Shown here: positions 45,976 through 56,142 of the stretch, piece after piece
How the letters are laid out: every line of letters begins with the position of its first letter
How positions within the stretch are numbered: the first letter of the stretch is position 1
From: Augochlora pura
Lineage: Eukaryota > Arthropoda > Insecta > Hymenoptera > Halictidae
Length of the DNA: 64,000 bases
Reading direction: 5' to 3'
Assembly: GCF_028453695.1 (NCBI RefSeq)
Contig: NC_135773.1
Location: 23,547,782 to 23,611,781, forward strand
The notes under the pieces: model-generated
Told to the model about the DNA's origin: nothing
The model's database searches: none
Seen by the model: only the letters and a program-made list of their open reading frames with translations
Made by a program: the position numbers and the translations under genes

Positions 45976-46241
45976 CCCCTTGAACTATGATTCCTTTCAC
46001 ATTGCGTCGAGTAGCACGTATTTGTTCTTAATACATTCCCTAATAGAACCGAGCAATTTTTATCTCTTCCATTTATTTTATTTACCTTCATCTCTATTTT
46101 TCAATGACAGAAGAATTCAATTTTATTTCGATTTAAAAAATGAATTAATAATATTCATAGTTAATAGATTATTATAGTATATTAATAGATCTTTCATGAA
46201 ATCTTTGTCACGAGTCCGACTCGTTATTATAGTGCAATGGG
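45976..46241 (+). mobile_element. Family A MITE, 266 bp
   Basis: Left tip CCCCTTGAACTATGATTCCT, right tip TTATTATAGTGCAATGGG. Aligns along its length with 55,365-55,606 and, with an internal deletion, with 52,659-52,843: shared strings include TAGCACGTATTTGTTCTTAA and CACGAGTCCGACTCGTTATT, the latter a near-tip palindrome. Flanks TCAA and TAAA are decayed TTAA. No coding capacity. The longest family A copy, with an extra AT stretch at about 46.14-46.18 kb. Confidence 0.8.
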
Positions 46242-47510
46242 TAAATAACGTGACGATAACTTGTCATTTTGCAAACAATCACCAAACAACCACCAAATAA
46301 TAATAATCACCAAATAAGATGGTTACTGTAGTCAAGAGCTTGCAAGTTACAAATTACCCGGAAATTATTTGTTTTTACCGCGCAACGATCTAGTGAACAT
46401 ATTACATTTCCCAAGTCGAAATGCACGCCGTCGGAACGGCAGCCGACTAATTTTCCGCAGCGGCGAGACTTGCAATTCGAAATCTCGGCGACTTTACTAA
46501 TTGCGCGACGAAATTCTTTCAACGCTTTTTCGCCGGCCACGATTAAGACCGTGCTGTAAACATTTTATACGTGAAATTGTGAAAGTTATGCTTTATGGAA
46601 ACGTTCCCCGGCAGCTGTTTATAAAATGTAATGTCAAAAGCATATTCCTGTTATAACATTCTATATAGAATGATTCAAAAATTTGAAAAAAAAATATATC
46701 AAGCGTTCAAAGTTTGAGATCGTCAAAAATATTTAGTTCTATCTTAATTTTTATTTACAATGTTTTTTGATTTATAATATTATTTGATTTATAGTGGTAT
46801 TTGATTAACCTTAGTGTTAATATAATTCAGAGTTAAGTTCATTTATAGTATCTTTATAGTCTATTTTATTTGTTTCTTTTTTAACAATTTGTTACGTGCA
46901 AATTGTATTTATGAGAAATCAGTGAAATCGTTCGAGAATACTCGATGCCAGTCGGTATCTTCCCCACGGTCGGCTAAAAGAAATTCGATACACGCTTGTC
47001 GCGTTAGCTTGGCGAGCATCAATTTTTCCAGCAATCGCAGAACACCCCTAAATTATTTCTGAGCGAGTTAGAGCGACGAGACGTCGTAGACAGCACGAAG
47101 GACAGGAAAAAGTGGGGTACTTACGTGACGCGAAGAGCCGAAGGGTGGTCACACACGGAACACCTTCGCGTTTCCAGGGACCTCGCATGATCGCCGCCCT
47201 TAAGAACGTCCGGGGAGGATGGGACAGTCGCGTGACAGTCGGCCCTTACCCTTCGAAGTCGTCCCGCGGCGTTGTTTCGGGTAATTTGCGATTACGGCGC
47301 GTCGCTTCGACGAAACATCGATCGATTTGTTCGCTTTTCTCGGATCCCATTGTTCTATTGCAGCCGAGGGGTGGAGGACGATCGGAGGAGAACGGCGCGA
47401 GTTGAATTAGAGAGCAGCCTTAAATCGCGCCGAAATTGATTGGAAACGATCACCGCGAACGAACACCGAGCGTTACCTGCGATGCATCGCCGCGAACCGA
47501 AGAGCGGTTG
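46242..47510. other. AT-rich then CpG-rich non-coding sequence
   Basis: 46.55-46.93 kb is AT-rich and contains a perfect 16-bp palindrome (CATTCTATATAGAATG, 46,657-46,672) and short TTTGATTTATA repeats. 47.1-47.5 kb is CpG-rich. No gene recognised. Confidence 0.45.
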
Positions 47511-47515
47511 GTTAA

Positions 47516-47813
47516 CCCTTTGACTACGGCAGATTTTGGCATGGCCGTAGTTTTTCATTAGACATACATTTTCTTAGGAGGTATATTAAAATATTCAAAA
47601 TATCGAATTCTATTACATTAAACCAATATTACTTGAAGTGAATAATAATTCTAAGCTTTTTTGCAACATATAACATAAATATTACGCAATATATAATTAA
47701 TCAAATTTAATGATAAACGGGGTGGAAATTTGATCTTGACGCCTATTGGCGCCTGCAGTACCGGGAAGCCAACGTGTGTCGGACACCAATAGGCGCCAAC
47801 AGTAGTCAAAGGG
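47516..47813. mobile_element. TTAA-flanked MITE, 298 bp, with internal hairpin
   Basis: Exact TTAA on both sides (47,512-47,515 and 47,814-47,817). The 12-bp tips CCCTTTGACTAC are perfectly inverted. Inside the right end, CGCCTATTGG and CCAATAGGCG (about 47,741 and 47,786) pair over 10 bp, and GGCGCC lies about 10 bp inside the tip, as in related elements. Interior AT-rich, without transposase. The longest TTAA element here. Confidence 0.85.
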
Positions 47814-47817
47814 TTAA

Positions 47818-50190
47818 AAAGCAGCTTCGCAGGGCCGTTCGTTTTCGTCGGAAACCGGCGTCCCCCTCTACCGATGTTACGGCCGTCGAATGGGGTGATT
47901 ATGTCCGACGAATCACCTGGTCCTGGCATCCTCGCGATTTCATTGATTGCCATTCTGTCCGGGGCGATGCTTTACGCCGAGATCCGCCGGTATCTGCCGA
48001 TCCATTGTCTTTTTATTGGCGCCGCTATATAGCTAATATTTGCGCCTCGCCGCAGATTAAAAACCGACGAGATTGCTCATTAGGAGTAATTCGAGAATTT
48101 AATCGTCGCTGTGAACGAATGTTCTTGCGTCTCTCTGTACTTTAGAGCGGCACAGACTGTTTTACAGGTTTATGGTTGTCGCACGTTCGCGAAATAGAAG
48201 GAAACACGTTAACGCTCCAGATAATAAAGAACTCTTTAATAGTCCTCGATGCCTTTGATTTTTAAGGACACCTTGAGTGGCAATTACTACGAAGAATTGC
48301 TATTTTATCGTACGATTGTCACAGCTGTACAAATTTTTAAGGAACACACTGACAGATGAATTTTTATGAACATCACCGATGCAGACAAAATTTATCTTTT
48401 TTTTTAACGGTACCTTTTATTTATTTGTATCTATTATTTATGCAAGAGTAACAAATCTCTGTACGATACATACGTGTAATAAATATACGTTAATAGATAT
48501 AAAATCAATTTAATAGGGTTAAGATTAAAGCACCCCCAATTGCATATGGATTACAAGACGCTTCAACATCGTCAATACAGTGATATATTAATTTATAGTT
48601 CTGCTATCGTTTTGCCGGGGGTATAGTCATCTCGATGAGATCCTAGATTCGTTCCAACCCCGCCGAACGACACGGGTGTGTTTCGAAAATTTCTCGCTCG
48701 TGCGGGGACCGTTTCGCCGCGATTGCAGCAACGTCGGCTGTTCTAAGGGCAGTTAGGTCGTGGAAGCGGTTCTCTTCCGATGGTAATCAGTAAACGAGAA
48801 ACAGCCGTGGGTGTTTGTAACCGAGAAACGTAAGCCTGTCCACGCGGAGCATCGGGCGTTCAAGCCTGGATCGCGGGGGACGCATAAAGTATGGTTAAGT
48901 GCTTCCTCCAGAGGCAATCTCGCGGGAGTTTTACGAAAAACCATAATTCCTTGAAGCTCGTTCGGAACCGGGGCTCGCCGCCGCTATCTCTCCTCTCTCT
49001 CTCTCTCTCTCCGGCCCCCGCCGCGTTTCGGGACGGGTGGCCGTTATCATTGTTCGAAGTCTACTTTATTCCACGGCGAAACAAAGTGTCCGTGAAACGG
49101 CCGACAGCCAATGGACGGAAGCGATAGATAACAGTCGCAGGATGTTCACTAATCAAAACCGAGGGAAAGTTATGGCCACGACCATTAGCACGGCATGGTG
49201 TTGCGGCACGCAAAATGTCCGTTTGCCCAACGGCACCCGGTTATGAATTACCGTCTCCGACGCTCTCTCTCTCTCTCTCTCTCACTCTCTCCGCAAACTC
49301 CGCTAAACCGCAACGATTCCCGCCCGTGTTCTTTCTGCTTTTCGCTGAACGTATGTTTCGGTTTCATTGACCGGTGCCCGCGTTGGCCACGTGTGTGCCC
49401 CGCGATGCATTAAACAGTCGCATTTCATCCTTGAAACGCTGAACGTGTAAATTCACTGTTGTGAATGAAACTTGAGATCCAACGGATACCGATGCGGTTT
49501 TTATCGTCTACCTTCGGGAGATTTTTACGAGGCTGTGTTTTATATTTATTTTTATGGTAGCACGGATTAAATGTATAATTTCAAGCCGAGTAAAGCTAAG
49601 CTGAATAAACCGAGCCAATCGTTTCTATTTTAATCGAGTTGGTATTCTTATGTTATAGTGTTTCGTGTACTTTTGATGCAACTTGAACTCAATATATAAT
49701 TCAAAGTTCAATAGAATGACCTGGACATTTTTATAGTCTTCGTTGAGATTTCTGTTCATTTTTTATTTCCTTCTCTAAGGAAAAAATTTCCTACCTCGCC
49801 CCAAAACATATGAAATATCAAACATCCGTACGATTTTCAGAAATCACATCTTAAGCGACGATCAACGAGAGAGATCTTCCTTTACCCTAAACGACCCAGA
49901 TCCTCCTATCTTCCCTCGCTTTGAACCTCTGAATTCTCGCGCCATGATTATCCGCAGGCCAGGAAAAGGCGCGCCAGAGAAACAACCCCGCCGCGGAATG
50001 ATTTCTTTGTCTCGAGTTTTTGTTTGATTGAAATCGCTCGGGTTTCCCATCGACCCCGGTGGAAAACGTGCCCCGAGATCCGCGGGAAAAGAATCATCGC
50101 GGCGAACAAAACGAAACCGAGAGCGCCGGTCGATATCCGCGGCACGACAGTCTCAAGATTAATACACAAGCCCGCGAACATGCATTTCCG
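47818..50190. other. Non-coding sequence with CT repeats
   Basis: A 123-codon + frame (47,774-48,145) starts inside the MITE and has no domain. CT microsatellites occur at 48,986-49,011 and 49,262-49,290. 48.2-48.65 and 49.5-49.8 kb are AT-rich. No gene, RNA gene or mobile element was recognised. Confidence 0.45.
48986..49011. repeat. (CT)n microsatellite
   Basis: CT run with one CC interruption. A second run lies at 49,262-49,290. Confidence 0.95.
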
Positions 50191-50197
50191 CGGCGGG

Positions 50198-50198
<1 letters not shown>

Positions 50199-50228
<30 letters not shown>
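50199..50228. repeat. 30-G run
   Basis: Uninterrupted G from 50,199 to 50,228, preceded by CGGCGGGC. Strong G-quadruplex potential; the length is prone to sequencing error. A (GC)6 run at 50,323-50,335 is close by. Confidence 0.9.
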
Positions 50229-50229
<1 letters not shown>

Positions 50230-50531
50230 GGCGACGCGGCTCGATGAAGTTAGTGGGTCAATTTGTTACGCTCTATTAAGCCGACCTTCGTTCCTCTGTC
50301 AAACGTGACCGCGATATAAAGAGCGCGCGCGCGCGTCCACGTTTTTTTTTCCAGGCGAAACGGAGGCTGAATGTTATCGGCCACGCCGAACCCGAAACGC
50401 TTCCATTTCTCATCCCGGGGGTTGCGGAATCAATTCGAATTAGATTTGAAAAATGACGCTCGCGCGATTTCACGCGGATCCCTTCGCTTAATTCCGTCAC
50501 TTCGACTGGGAAAGGAACAAACGCCGCGTCG

Positions 50532-51094
50532 CATTCCTGTCTGTACTATTCATGGCTATAGCTCTAAAAATAAGGCGACCTTTGTCATCTTTTTCTGATA
50601 AGCTATAGAGCAATTCTTTCTATAATTTTTAAGGTAATTTGCCTAGCATTTTGAGGACTCGTATTAATTTCTTTTTATTGAGAAATTTGCGGTAGAAGTG
50701 GACATTATGTTTCTATGTCCCATTCCTATCTGTAGCACTCATGGTTATAGCTCTAAAAATAAGGCGACCTTTGTCATCTTTTTCTGATAAGCTATAGAGC
50801 AATTCTTTCTATAATTTTTAAGGTAATTTGCCTAGCATTTTGAGGACTCGTATTAGTTTCTTTTTATTGAGAAATTTGCGGTAGAAGTGGACATTATGTT
50901 CCTATGTCCCATTCCTATCTGTAGCACTCATAGCTCTAAAAATACGGCGAACTTTGTCATCATTTTCTAAGAAACTGCTCAGTAATTCATTCTATATTTT
51001 TTGAGGTAATTTATCTCGCATTCTGAGAACTCGTATTAATTTCATTTTGTTGAGGAATTTGCGGTAGAAGTTGATATAATGTTCGTATTACGTG
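50532..51094 (+). repeat. 189-bp tandem triplication
   Basis: Three head-to-tail units start with CATTCCTRTCTGTA at 50,532, 50,721 and 50,910, exactly 189 bp apart. Units 1 and 2 are nearly identical; unit 3 has more substitutions and a short deletion near its start. Shared content includes AGCTCTAAAAATA, TTTGTCATC and GAGAAATTTGCGGTAGAAG. No frame runs through the units. It may be a nascent satellite or a local segmental duplication. Confidence 0.93.
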
Positions 51095-51326
51095 CGTACA
51101 CATTTGTTGGAACTTTGTATAGGAATTTCTATCGGAAATTAAAGGATGCTATGACTGAACTTTGTTGATGATATAACGCCTGTTTGATGATATTTTATTA
51201 TGACGATTTATTGCATCATGTGCCACGGACTTTGAAGAATCATCTATGACAGTCCGAAGCTCGAGACTCAAGTTGTAGAACCCCTCGTTCGATGGCTCAC
51301 GGATCAAATTAGGCTTCGCATGAATA

Positions 51327-51437
51327 CCTATGCTTTTAAATTGCCTATCCTATGCTTTTAAATTGCCTATCCTACGCTTTTAAATTGACTATCCTACGCT
51401 TCGCTTTTAAATTGCCTATCCTATGCTTTTAGATCGC
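51327..51437. repeat. 22-bp minisatellite
   Basis: About five units of CCTATGCTTTTAAATTG, unit length about 22 bp with the linking CCTAT. One unit has a 5-bp insertion (CGCTT), and the last unit has AGATC in place of AAATT. It lies about 230 bp downstream of the 189-bp triplication. Confidence 0.92.
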
Positions 51438-52650
51438 CGTACACGTAGTTTTCCGTCACCACATTTTCAGTCCAGAGTCGCAAGATTTTCGACAGGGTGC
51501 AGCCGCCAAGCCAGCTAATTTTTACACGTTTCCGGAGGTAAGTTGCCGGGCCAGGCGGCCTTGGTTCCGCACGAAAAAACCGCGCGGAACCGAGTTTCGA
51601 CGTTTCTCCGCGCGGAAAACGCGGCCCTTTAACAGGTCGGTCCTAGCCAACAGCCCTAAAAAGAGCGCGGTTCCTACGAATCCACGAAAATAATTAATAG
51701 AAATGTTTCTGAACAATTACGCTGAAATGAGACTATAAAAAATCGTCATTCATTTTCTGAATGCATGAAATTCGCAGTTTATTTATTGACAATAAATTCC
51801 TTGACGAAAGAGATATCTATCTTTAATTTGTCGACTGTCGGCACGTGATGCAATTTCGACTGACCAATTCACCAGTGACAAGCTTCGAAAGTACATCGAA
51901 TTCTAATAGAATATTTCAGAGATATTTTCGAAGAGTTTAACCGCGAGATCTCGTGGAGGAGAGAGTGTCGATTCCGAGTTCGACGAAAAAATGTGGCCGA
52001 CCCGTTAACGAGCGAGCCGGTGTCGGCGAGACGTAATTTGATCGCCGGCCGGAAGTATGGTTCCTTGTAAAGCATAAAACTAATATCTCCGGCTTACGAA
52101 CGACGGGCTCTCTCTCTCTTCCTTTACCTACATCGTTACCCTTCATTATTCGCGGCTTCAGAAACTACCGGGGAGTCATGAAGTTTGGTGGCTCGGCTCT
52201 AAAGGAGGTCGCCCAGATAAGAGGACAGCTTTTAGGGGGGGCGACGGAGATAGCGCCACCCGGCTTCTTTACGCGAGTGCCGCGGCGACCGTTTACCGAA
52301 TCGCTATTAGGATATCCCGTAAAGAAAATTGATTCCGAATAACCGACGCCGACCGCGGCAAAAATTACCGAGAAAATTAGCCGGGAGAGCGGACCCTCCT
52401 CGTTAATTCGCTCGGCTGCGAGAACTTTAAAGAGGGAGGAATCGACGATCTCCGGCGGTGTTCGATTGCCGCCGCTGGTTCGGTTCGGTTCGCTGGACGC
52501 GATAATGCCTTTTCCAGCTCATTGTCGACGTATTTACGAATAATTGAAAGAAAAAAAGAGTAATCCCCGGAACGTTGAAACTTGTCGGAGTTATAGAACG
52601 GCGAAGATCAGACATGAATTATTAGGCGCGCGACCGCGAGTAATTTATTT
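51438..52650. other. Non-coding sequence, nothing recognised
   Basis: Moderate-GC unique sequence with only short frames on both strands. No feature recognised. Confidence 0.45.
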
Positions 52651-52658
52651 CAAGTTAA

Positions 52659-52843
52659 CCCCTTCGCTCCTTTCTTGCTACGACGATTAGCACTTATTCA
52701 TACTTTTCTACTAGACAATTTTTGTTTCCTGTATTATCTTCATTTACCTTCGTTTCTTTACTTTGATAACAGACAAATTTATTTTCACTTCGACGTAGAA
52801 GAAATTAATAATATTCATATTTTTTAGAGTATAGTGCAAGGGG
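52659..52843 (+). mobile_element. Family A MITE, 185 bp
   Basis: Exact TTAA flanks (52,655-52,658 and 52,844-52,847). Tips CCCCTTCGCTCC and, in reverse, CCCCTTGCACTATACT. The interior matches the 46-kb and 55.4-kb copies (GATTAGCACTTATT, CTTTGATAA, AAATTAATAATATTCATA) but lacks about 55-80 bp before the right end. Non-coding. Confidence 0.82.
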
Positions 52844-52847
52844 TTAA

Positions 52848-54650
52848 TGATCTGAAACGGAATCATCGTCAAAGGGAGGAGAAAGCTAGAAAATCTGGAT
52901 CCCTTCTAACGGTACTCGAACTGCTGTTGCCGGCGTTCAACGGCAACGATAACATCGAAATTATGGTTACAGTGAATTTTCTTCAGAAGATAGCATCGCG
53001 CGGGGGAATAATCTTAAGGATAGTTTTCTCCCTTTTGCGCGGAGGAGAACGCTCTCGAAAGGAAGGCATTACTGTGTCTTACCCATTTTCCTCGGCGTTG
53101 TTAATCTCCAATTTCCTTTCTTATCTTTTACATTGCGTTTTATGTTTTTCGTCAGATGTTCGAGGCTTCAATTGTTGTTTCGCGCAAGCTTGGACAAGCT
53201 AGATTAATTTTGTTAGTGTTCTCTACATAGTTTTACTGTACATTGTTTGTTAACCTTTCACGTCATTGCACAGAATAAATTCTAATCATAGTAATTGTGA
53301 ACAAAATGATAGGAGAAGGGGTTGAACAATTCTACCGTAGAACTGCTGTCCTTTTAATTTCCTCAGGATGATCTCACAAATATGTTAGAAAAATTCGGAG
53401 GTTTCGACATAAAATGTAAGAAATATAATCGAATAAATCTATAGAAAATCTATTATCTAATTCTCGTACGCGTCCATCGATTACCACAAACAGTCCGTCG
53501 CGTGTAACACCAACGAAGTTTTAACGCGATCGTCGCCGCTATTTTCAGCAACAGTCCCGGTGTCAGAGATAGGAGAGAAGCCGCCGACGTCTACGCGGAG
53601 AGAAACTTTCTTCGGACTCTGAAAAGCGTTTAACGGACCAATTCCCGCAGAAGCGTCGAGGAAAGTCAAATCGGGAAAGAGGAAGCAAATTCGTCGTCGT
53701 CGTCGTCGTAGTCCCTCCCCCTCCACCCCGCGGATAAACAGAAAAGTTAGCCGGCAAGAAAATCCAGGAAGAATGCCGGGAAGCCGGTTAAAGGAGAAGG
53801 GTGGTTCCCGCTCCGTGTCCGCGGTTTATATTTAATACCTGTCTCGAATCCCTCTCGCACCTTCGGTATCTCTCACCCCTTTCTCCTTGGCCCGCTCCGT
53901 TCCCGGCGATCCGACCCGTGAAAACCGTATCGACTCGCCTGATCTTCGCCGTCTGGGGATTAATTTTTCCCTTTACCCTAGCTGGCACGTACTTAATTTG
54001 CCGTGAATTCGCCTGAATCGCTTTCACCCCCCTCCCACCTCTTTCTCTCTCTCCTTCACGTTCCCCCAGGTCCGCCATTGTCTCCCCCACCCCCTCTACG
54101 GATAATGATCGCGGAAGAACGTTCGATCCCCACGCCCGGAATTGGCCCTCCATTTTTCCAAACAATTTTCCTTTCCTCTTATTTCGAACCCCTTTTCGAG
54201 ACGATCCGAGGAAGCTTCTTGCGGTCCCCCCCGCCGCGCCTTTGATTCCTCGCGTTGCGGTTCGGACGCAAACGGAATGCCAATTTAGGTAACCGTTGTC
54301 TGGTCACGGATTTTTTAAAGAACCAAACGTTTGCTCTCTCCCTCTCTTTCTCTCTCCCTCTCTTTGTCTCTCTCTCTCTCGTCCCACGAATCGGAAAATT
54401 TTAATTAATTCGCCTTACTGGCTTCTGCCATCCACGCGAGAGTTTTTATTGTTCGGTCGGATTTCATTTCCACGATTTTTGGTCCGGCACCGAGAATGTC
54501 CGTGATATACGCGGAGAAGCTGCGATATACTGCCGAAATATTGCTTCTTTATTGGAATTATCTGTTCGATAAGAATTGGAATTTGATTTATTTAGAACGT
54601 TGCGCTATATTAACGTGTCAGACTCGCGATAAAGATTTCATGCGCGATCT
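52848..54650. other. Mixed non-coding sequence, pyrimidine-rich at 53.8-54.4 kb
   Basis: AT-rich to 53.5 kb, then CpG-rich with a (TCG)6 run at 53,691-53,709, then + strand pyrimidine-rich to about 54.4 kb with a CT compound repeat at 54,333-54,380. Overlapping frames up to 125 codons on both strands show no domain. Confidence 0.45.
54333..54380. repeat. CT-rich compound microsatellite
   Basis: CT runs separated by CCC, TTTC and TTTG interruptions, ending in a perfect (TC)7. Confidence 0.9.
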
Positions 54651-54655
54651 ATTGA

Positions 54656-54891
54656 CCCTTTGCAGTCGTAGTCAATGAAATCCAAAATATTTCTCAGGCT
54701 TACGGTGTTTCCATTTGATATAATCATTTTAATGATAAGCATTTTATACATTATATAATTGAATTTTATGACTTATGTAACAGATCATAGCTCTTAACGA
54801 TATTTTAAATATTAGTAAATTTCGTAAAGATTATTTTAAAACGTGATCATTTTTAGAGGCGCCTCATGTTTAACCCTTCGACCTTGAAGGG
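54656..54891 (+). mobile_element. Family C MITE, copy 1
   Basis: Left tip CCCTTTGCAGTCGTAG after TTGA; right tip CCTTGAAGGG before TTAA (54,892-54,895). Body blocks TCCAAAATATTTCTCA near the left and ATTATTTTAAAACG … GGCGCC near the right match 60,922-61,165. The last 18 bp form part of a 36-bp palindrome shared with the next element, so the exact right end is uncertain. Confidence 0.7.
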
Positions 54892-54900
54892 TTAAACATG
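54865..54900. repeat. 36-bp perfect palindrome joining two MITE ends
   Basis: Arms CATGTTTAACCCTTC (54,865-54,879) and GAAGGGTTAAACATG (54,886-54,900) around GACCTT. TTAA occurs in both arms (54,870-54,873 and 54,892-54,895), so the 18 bp between them read as a miniature TTAA-flanked element with inverted tips CCCTTC/GAAGGG. It is at once the right end of the family C copy and the left end of the reverse family A copy. Confidence 0.92.
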
Positions 54901-55046
54901 AATATTATTAATTCGAATCAAATTTAATTCCTCCGTTATCGAAGTACAGAAACGTGAATAAAGACAATACTAAAGAATTGTCCAGTCCTATCAATGAAAG
55001 TATTAGATGCTAATTAACACAGTGAAAGGAATCATGGTGCAAAGGG
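54874..55046 (-). mobile_element. Family A MITE, reverse copy, 173 bp
   Basis: TTAA on both sides (54,870-54,873 and 55,047-55,050). On the minus strand it begins CCCTTTGCACCATGATTCCT then TTCAC, matching the 46-kb copy (ACTATGATTCCTTTCAC), and continues with AATTAATAATATTCATG as in the 52.7-kb copy. Its distal tip is the palindromic CCCTTCGACCTT. Shortest family A copy. Confidence 0.72.
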
Positions 55047-55364
55047 TTAAAAGAACAAGGATCGATTATTTTTAGAAAACGGCGAATTTTCGTTATGCTG
55101 ACGAATAATGTGTTAAGACATTTTTTTCTATCGCGTTTCGAACTTCTGAAATAAATTACGCATTAATCTTACATCGTGCTGTAATCACTGGTGGATCGAA
55201 TGGAGCAATCTCGAACGTTTGCTATTACCCCGAAACGTATATTAACCCTCCGTCTACTGTGCCGGAGTCACGGGACGAGCAAGAGTAGGGAGGACCGCAA
55301 ATATGTATTAGTAGACTACTGCGTTGATCAGAAATGTCACCGACATAGGAGCGCCGCGCTTCAA
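55047..55364. other. Short unique spacer between MITEs
   Basis: About 300 bp between the reverse and forward family A copies. No feature recognised. Confidence 0.5.
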
Positions 55365-55606
55365 CCCCTTGCACTACAACTCCTTTTACGTTGCGTTGAT
55401 TAGCACTTATTTGTTCTTGATACTTTTCTTAATAGGACCAGATAATTTTTATTTCTTCTATCGTCTTTATTTACTTGCGTTTCTTCACTTTGATAATGGA
55501 AAAATTCAATTTGATTTCGATTTATAAGAAATTAATCATTCATTCGTTTGGTAGAGCTTGCGTGGAATCTTTATCACGAGTCTGACTCGTTATTATAGCG
55601 CAAGGG
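55365..55606 (+). mobile_element. Family A MITE, 242 bp
   Basis: Left tip CCCCTTGCACTACAACTCCT after TCAA; right tip TTATTATAGCGCAAGGG before TTTC. Collinear with the 46-kb copy (TATTTGTTCTT, CAATTT/TTGATTTCGATTTA, CACGAGTCTGACTCGTTATT). Flanks have decayed from TTAA. It and the reverse copy face the same 320-bp spacer in opposite orientation. Confidence 0.78.
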
Positions 55607-55757
55607 TTTCACAGTCTGATAAATATACTTTTTACAATTTTTTTTTTACCTTGTCTAATTGTTTTTAGATGCCACAAAATTGTAGAATGGAAAATAGAAA
55701 CGGAATCCAAAGTTGAGTGAAGATTAAGCAAAATATGAGGAGACTGGAAATAAACGA

Positions 55758-55982
55758 TTAGCAGGTTCTAAAGGGTAAAGTCTCTACTTTAATGTGTACC
55801 AACTGATTTTTACTATAGACCTGAGAAATATTAAAAAATATTGAGAATCGTGGGAGAAGCGATGCCTCTTGGACTCGAAATATTCTTAAACTTTGAACTA
55901 TCGTAACTCTGGTATAAAAAACCGTACAATAATGAAAATTAGCGTGTTTTGTAGAGCAAAGTCTCCTCTTTACTTAGCACTA
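55758..55982 (-). repeat. Repeat X, reverse copy at 55 kb
   Basis: Reverse complement of 35,091-35,306, about 94-95% identical by eye over roughly 215-225 bp. It includes the first 17 or so bases of Y (reading GCAGGTTCTAAAGGG on the + strand), after which similarity stops. Confidence 0.8.
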
Positions 55983-56054
55983 CTCGTTTGTTAACTTGAC
56001 GCTTCGGAAGCACCGGAAACGTTCGGAAAGCAGGAGGCCAATATCGGCCCGAGA

Positions 56055-56142
56055 AGTCCGATTTCAATAGGCTGTAATTTGTATATGAATTTTCAAAATG
56101 CTGTATCTTTTTTTCCAAAAATGGTAATACAATGGGGCTTAG
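56055..56142 (-). repeat. Repeat Y body, reverse copy
   Basis: Reverse complement of 35,304-35,392, nearly 90% identical by eye (TTTTCAAAATGCTGTA, AAAAATGGTAA, ATGGGGCTTAG). It lies on the opposite side of X from where a simple inversion of the 35-kb locus would place it, separated from X by about 70 bp of unrelated sequence. Confidence 0.75.
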
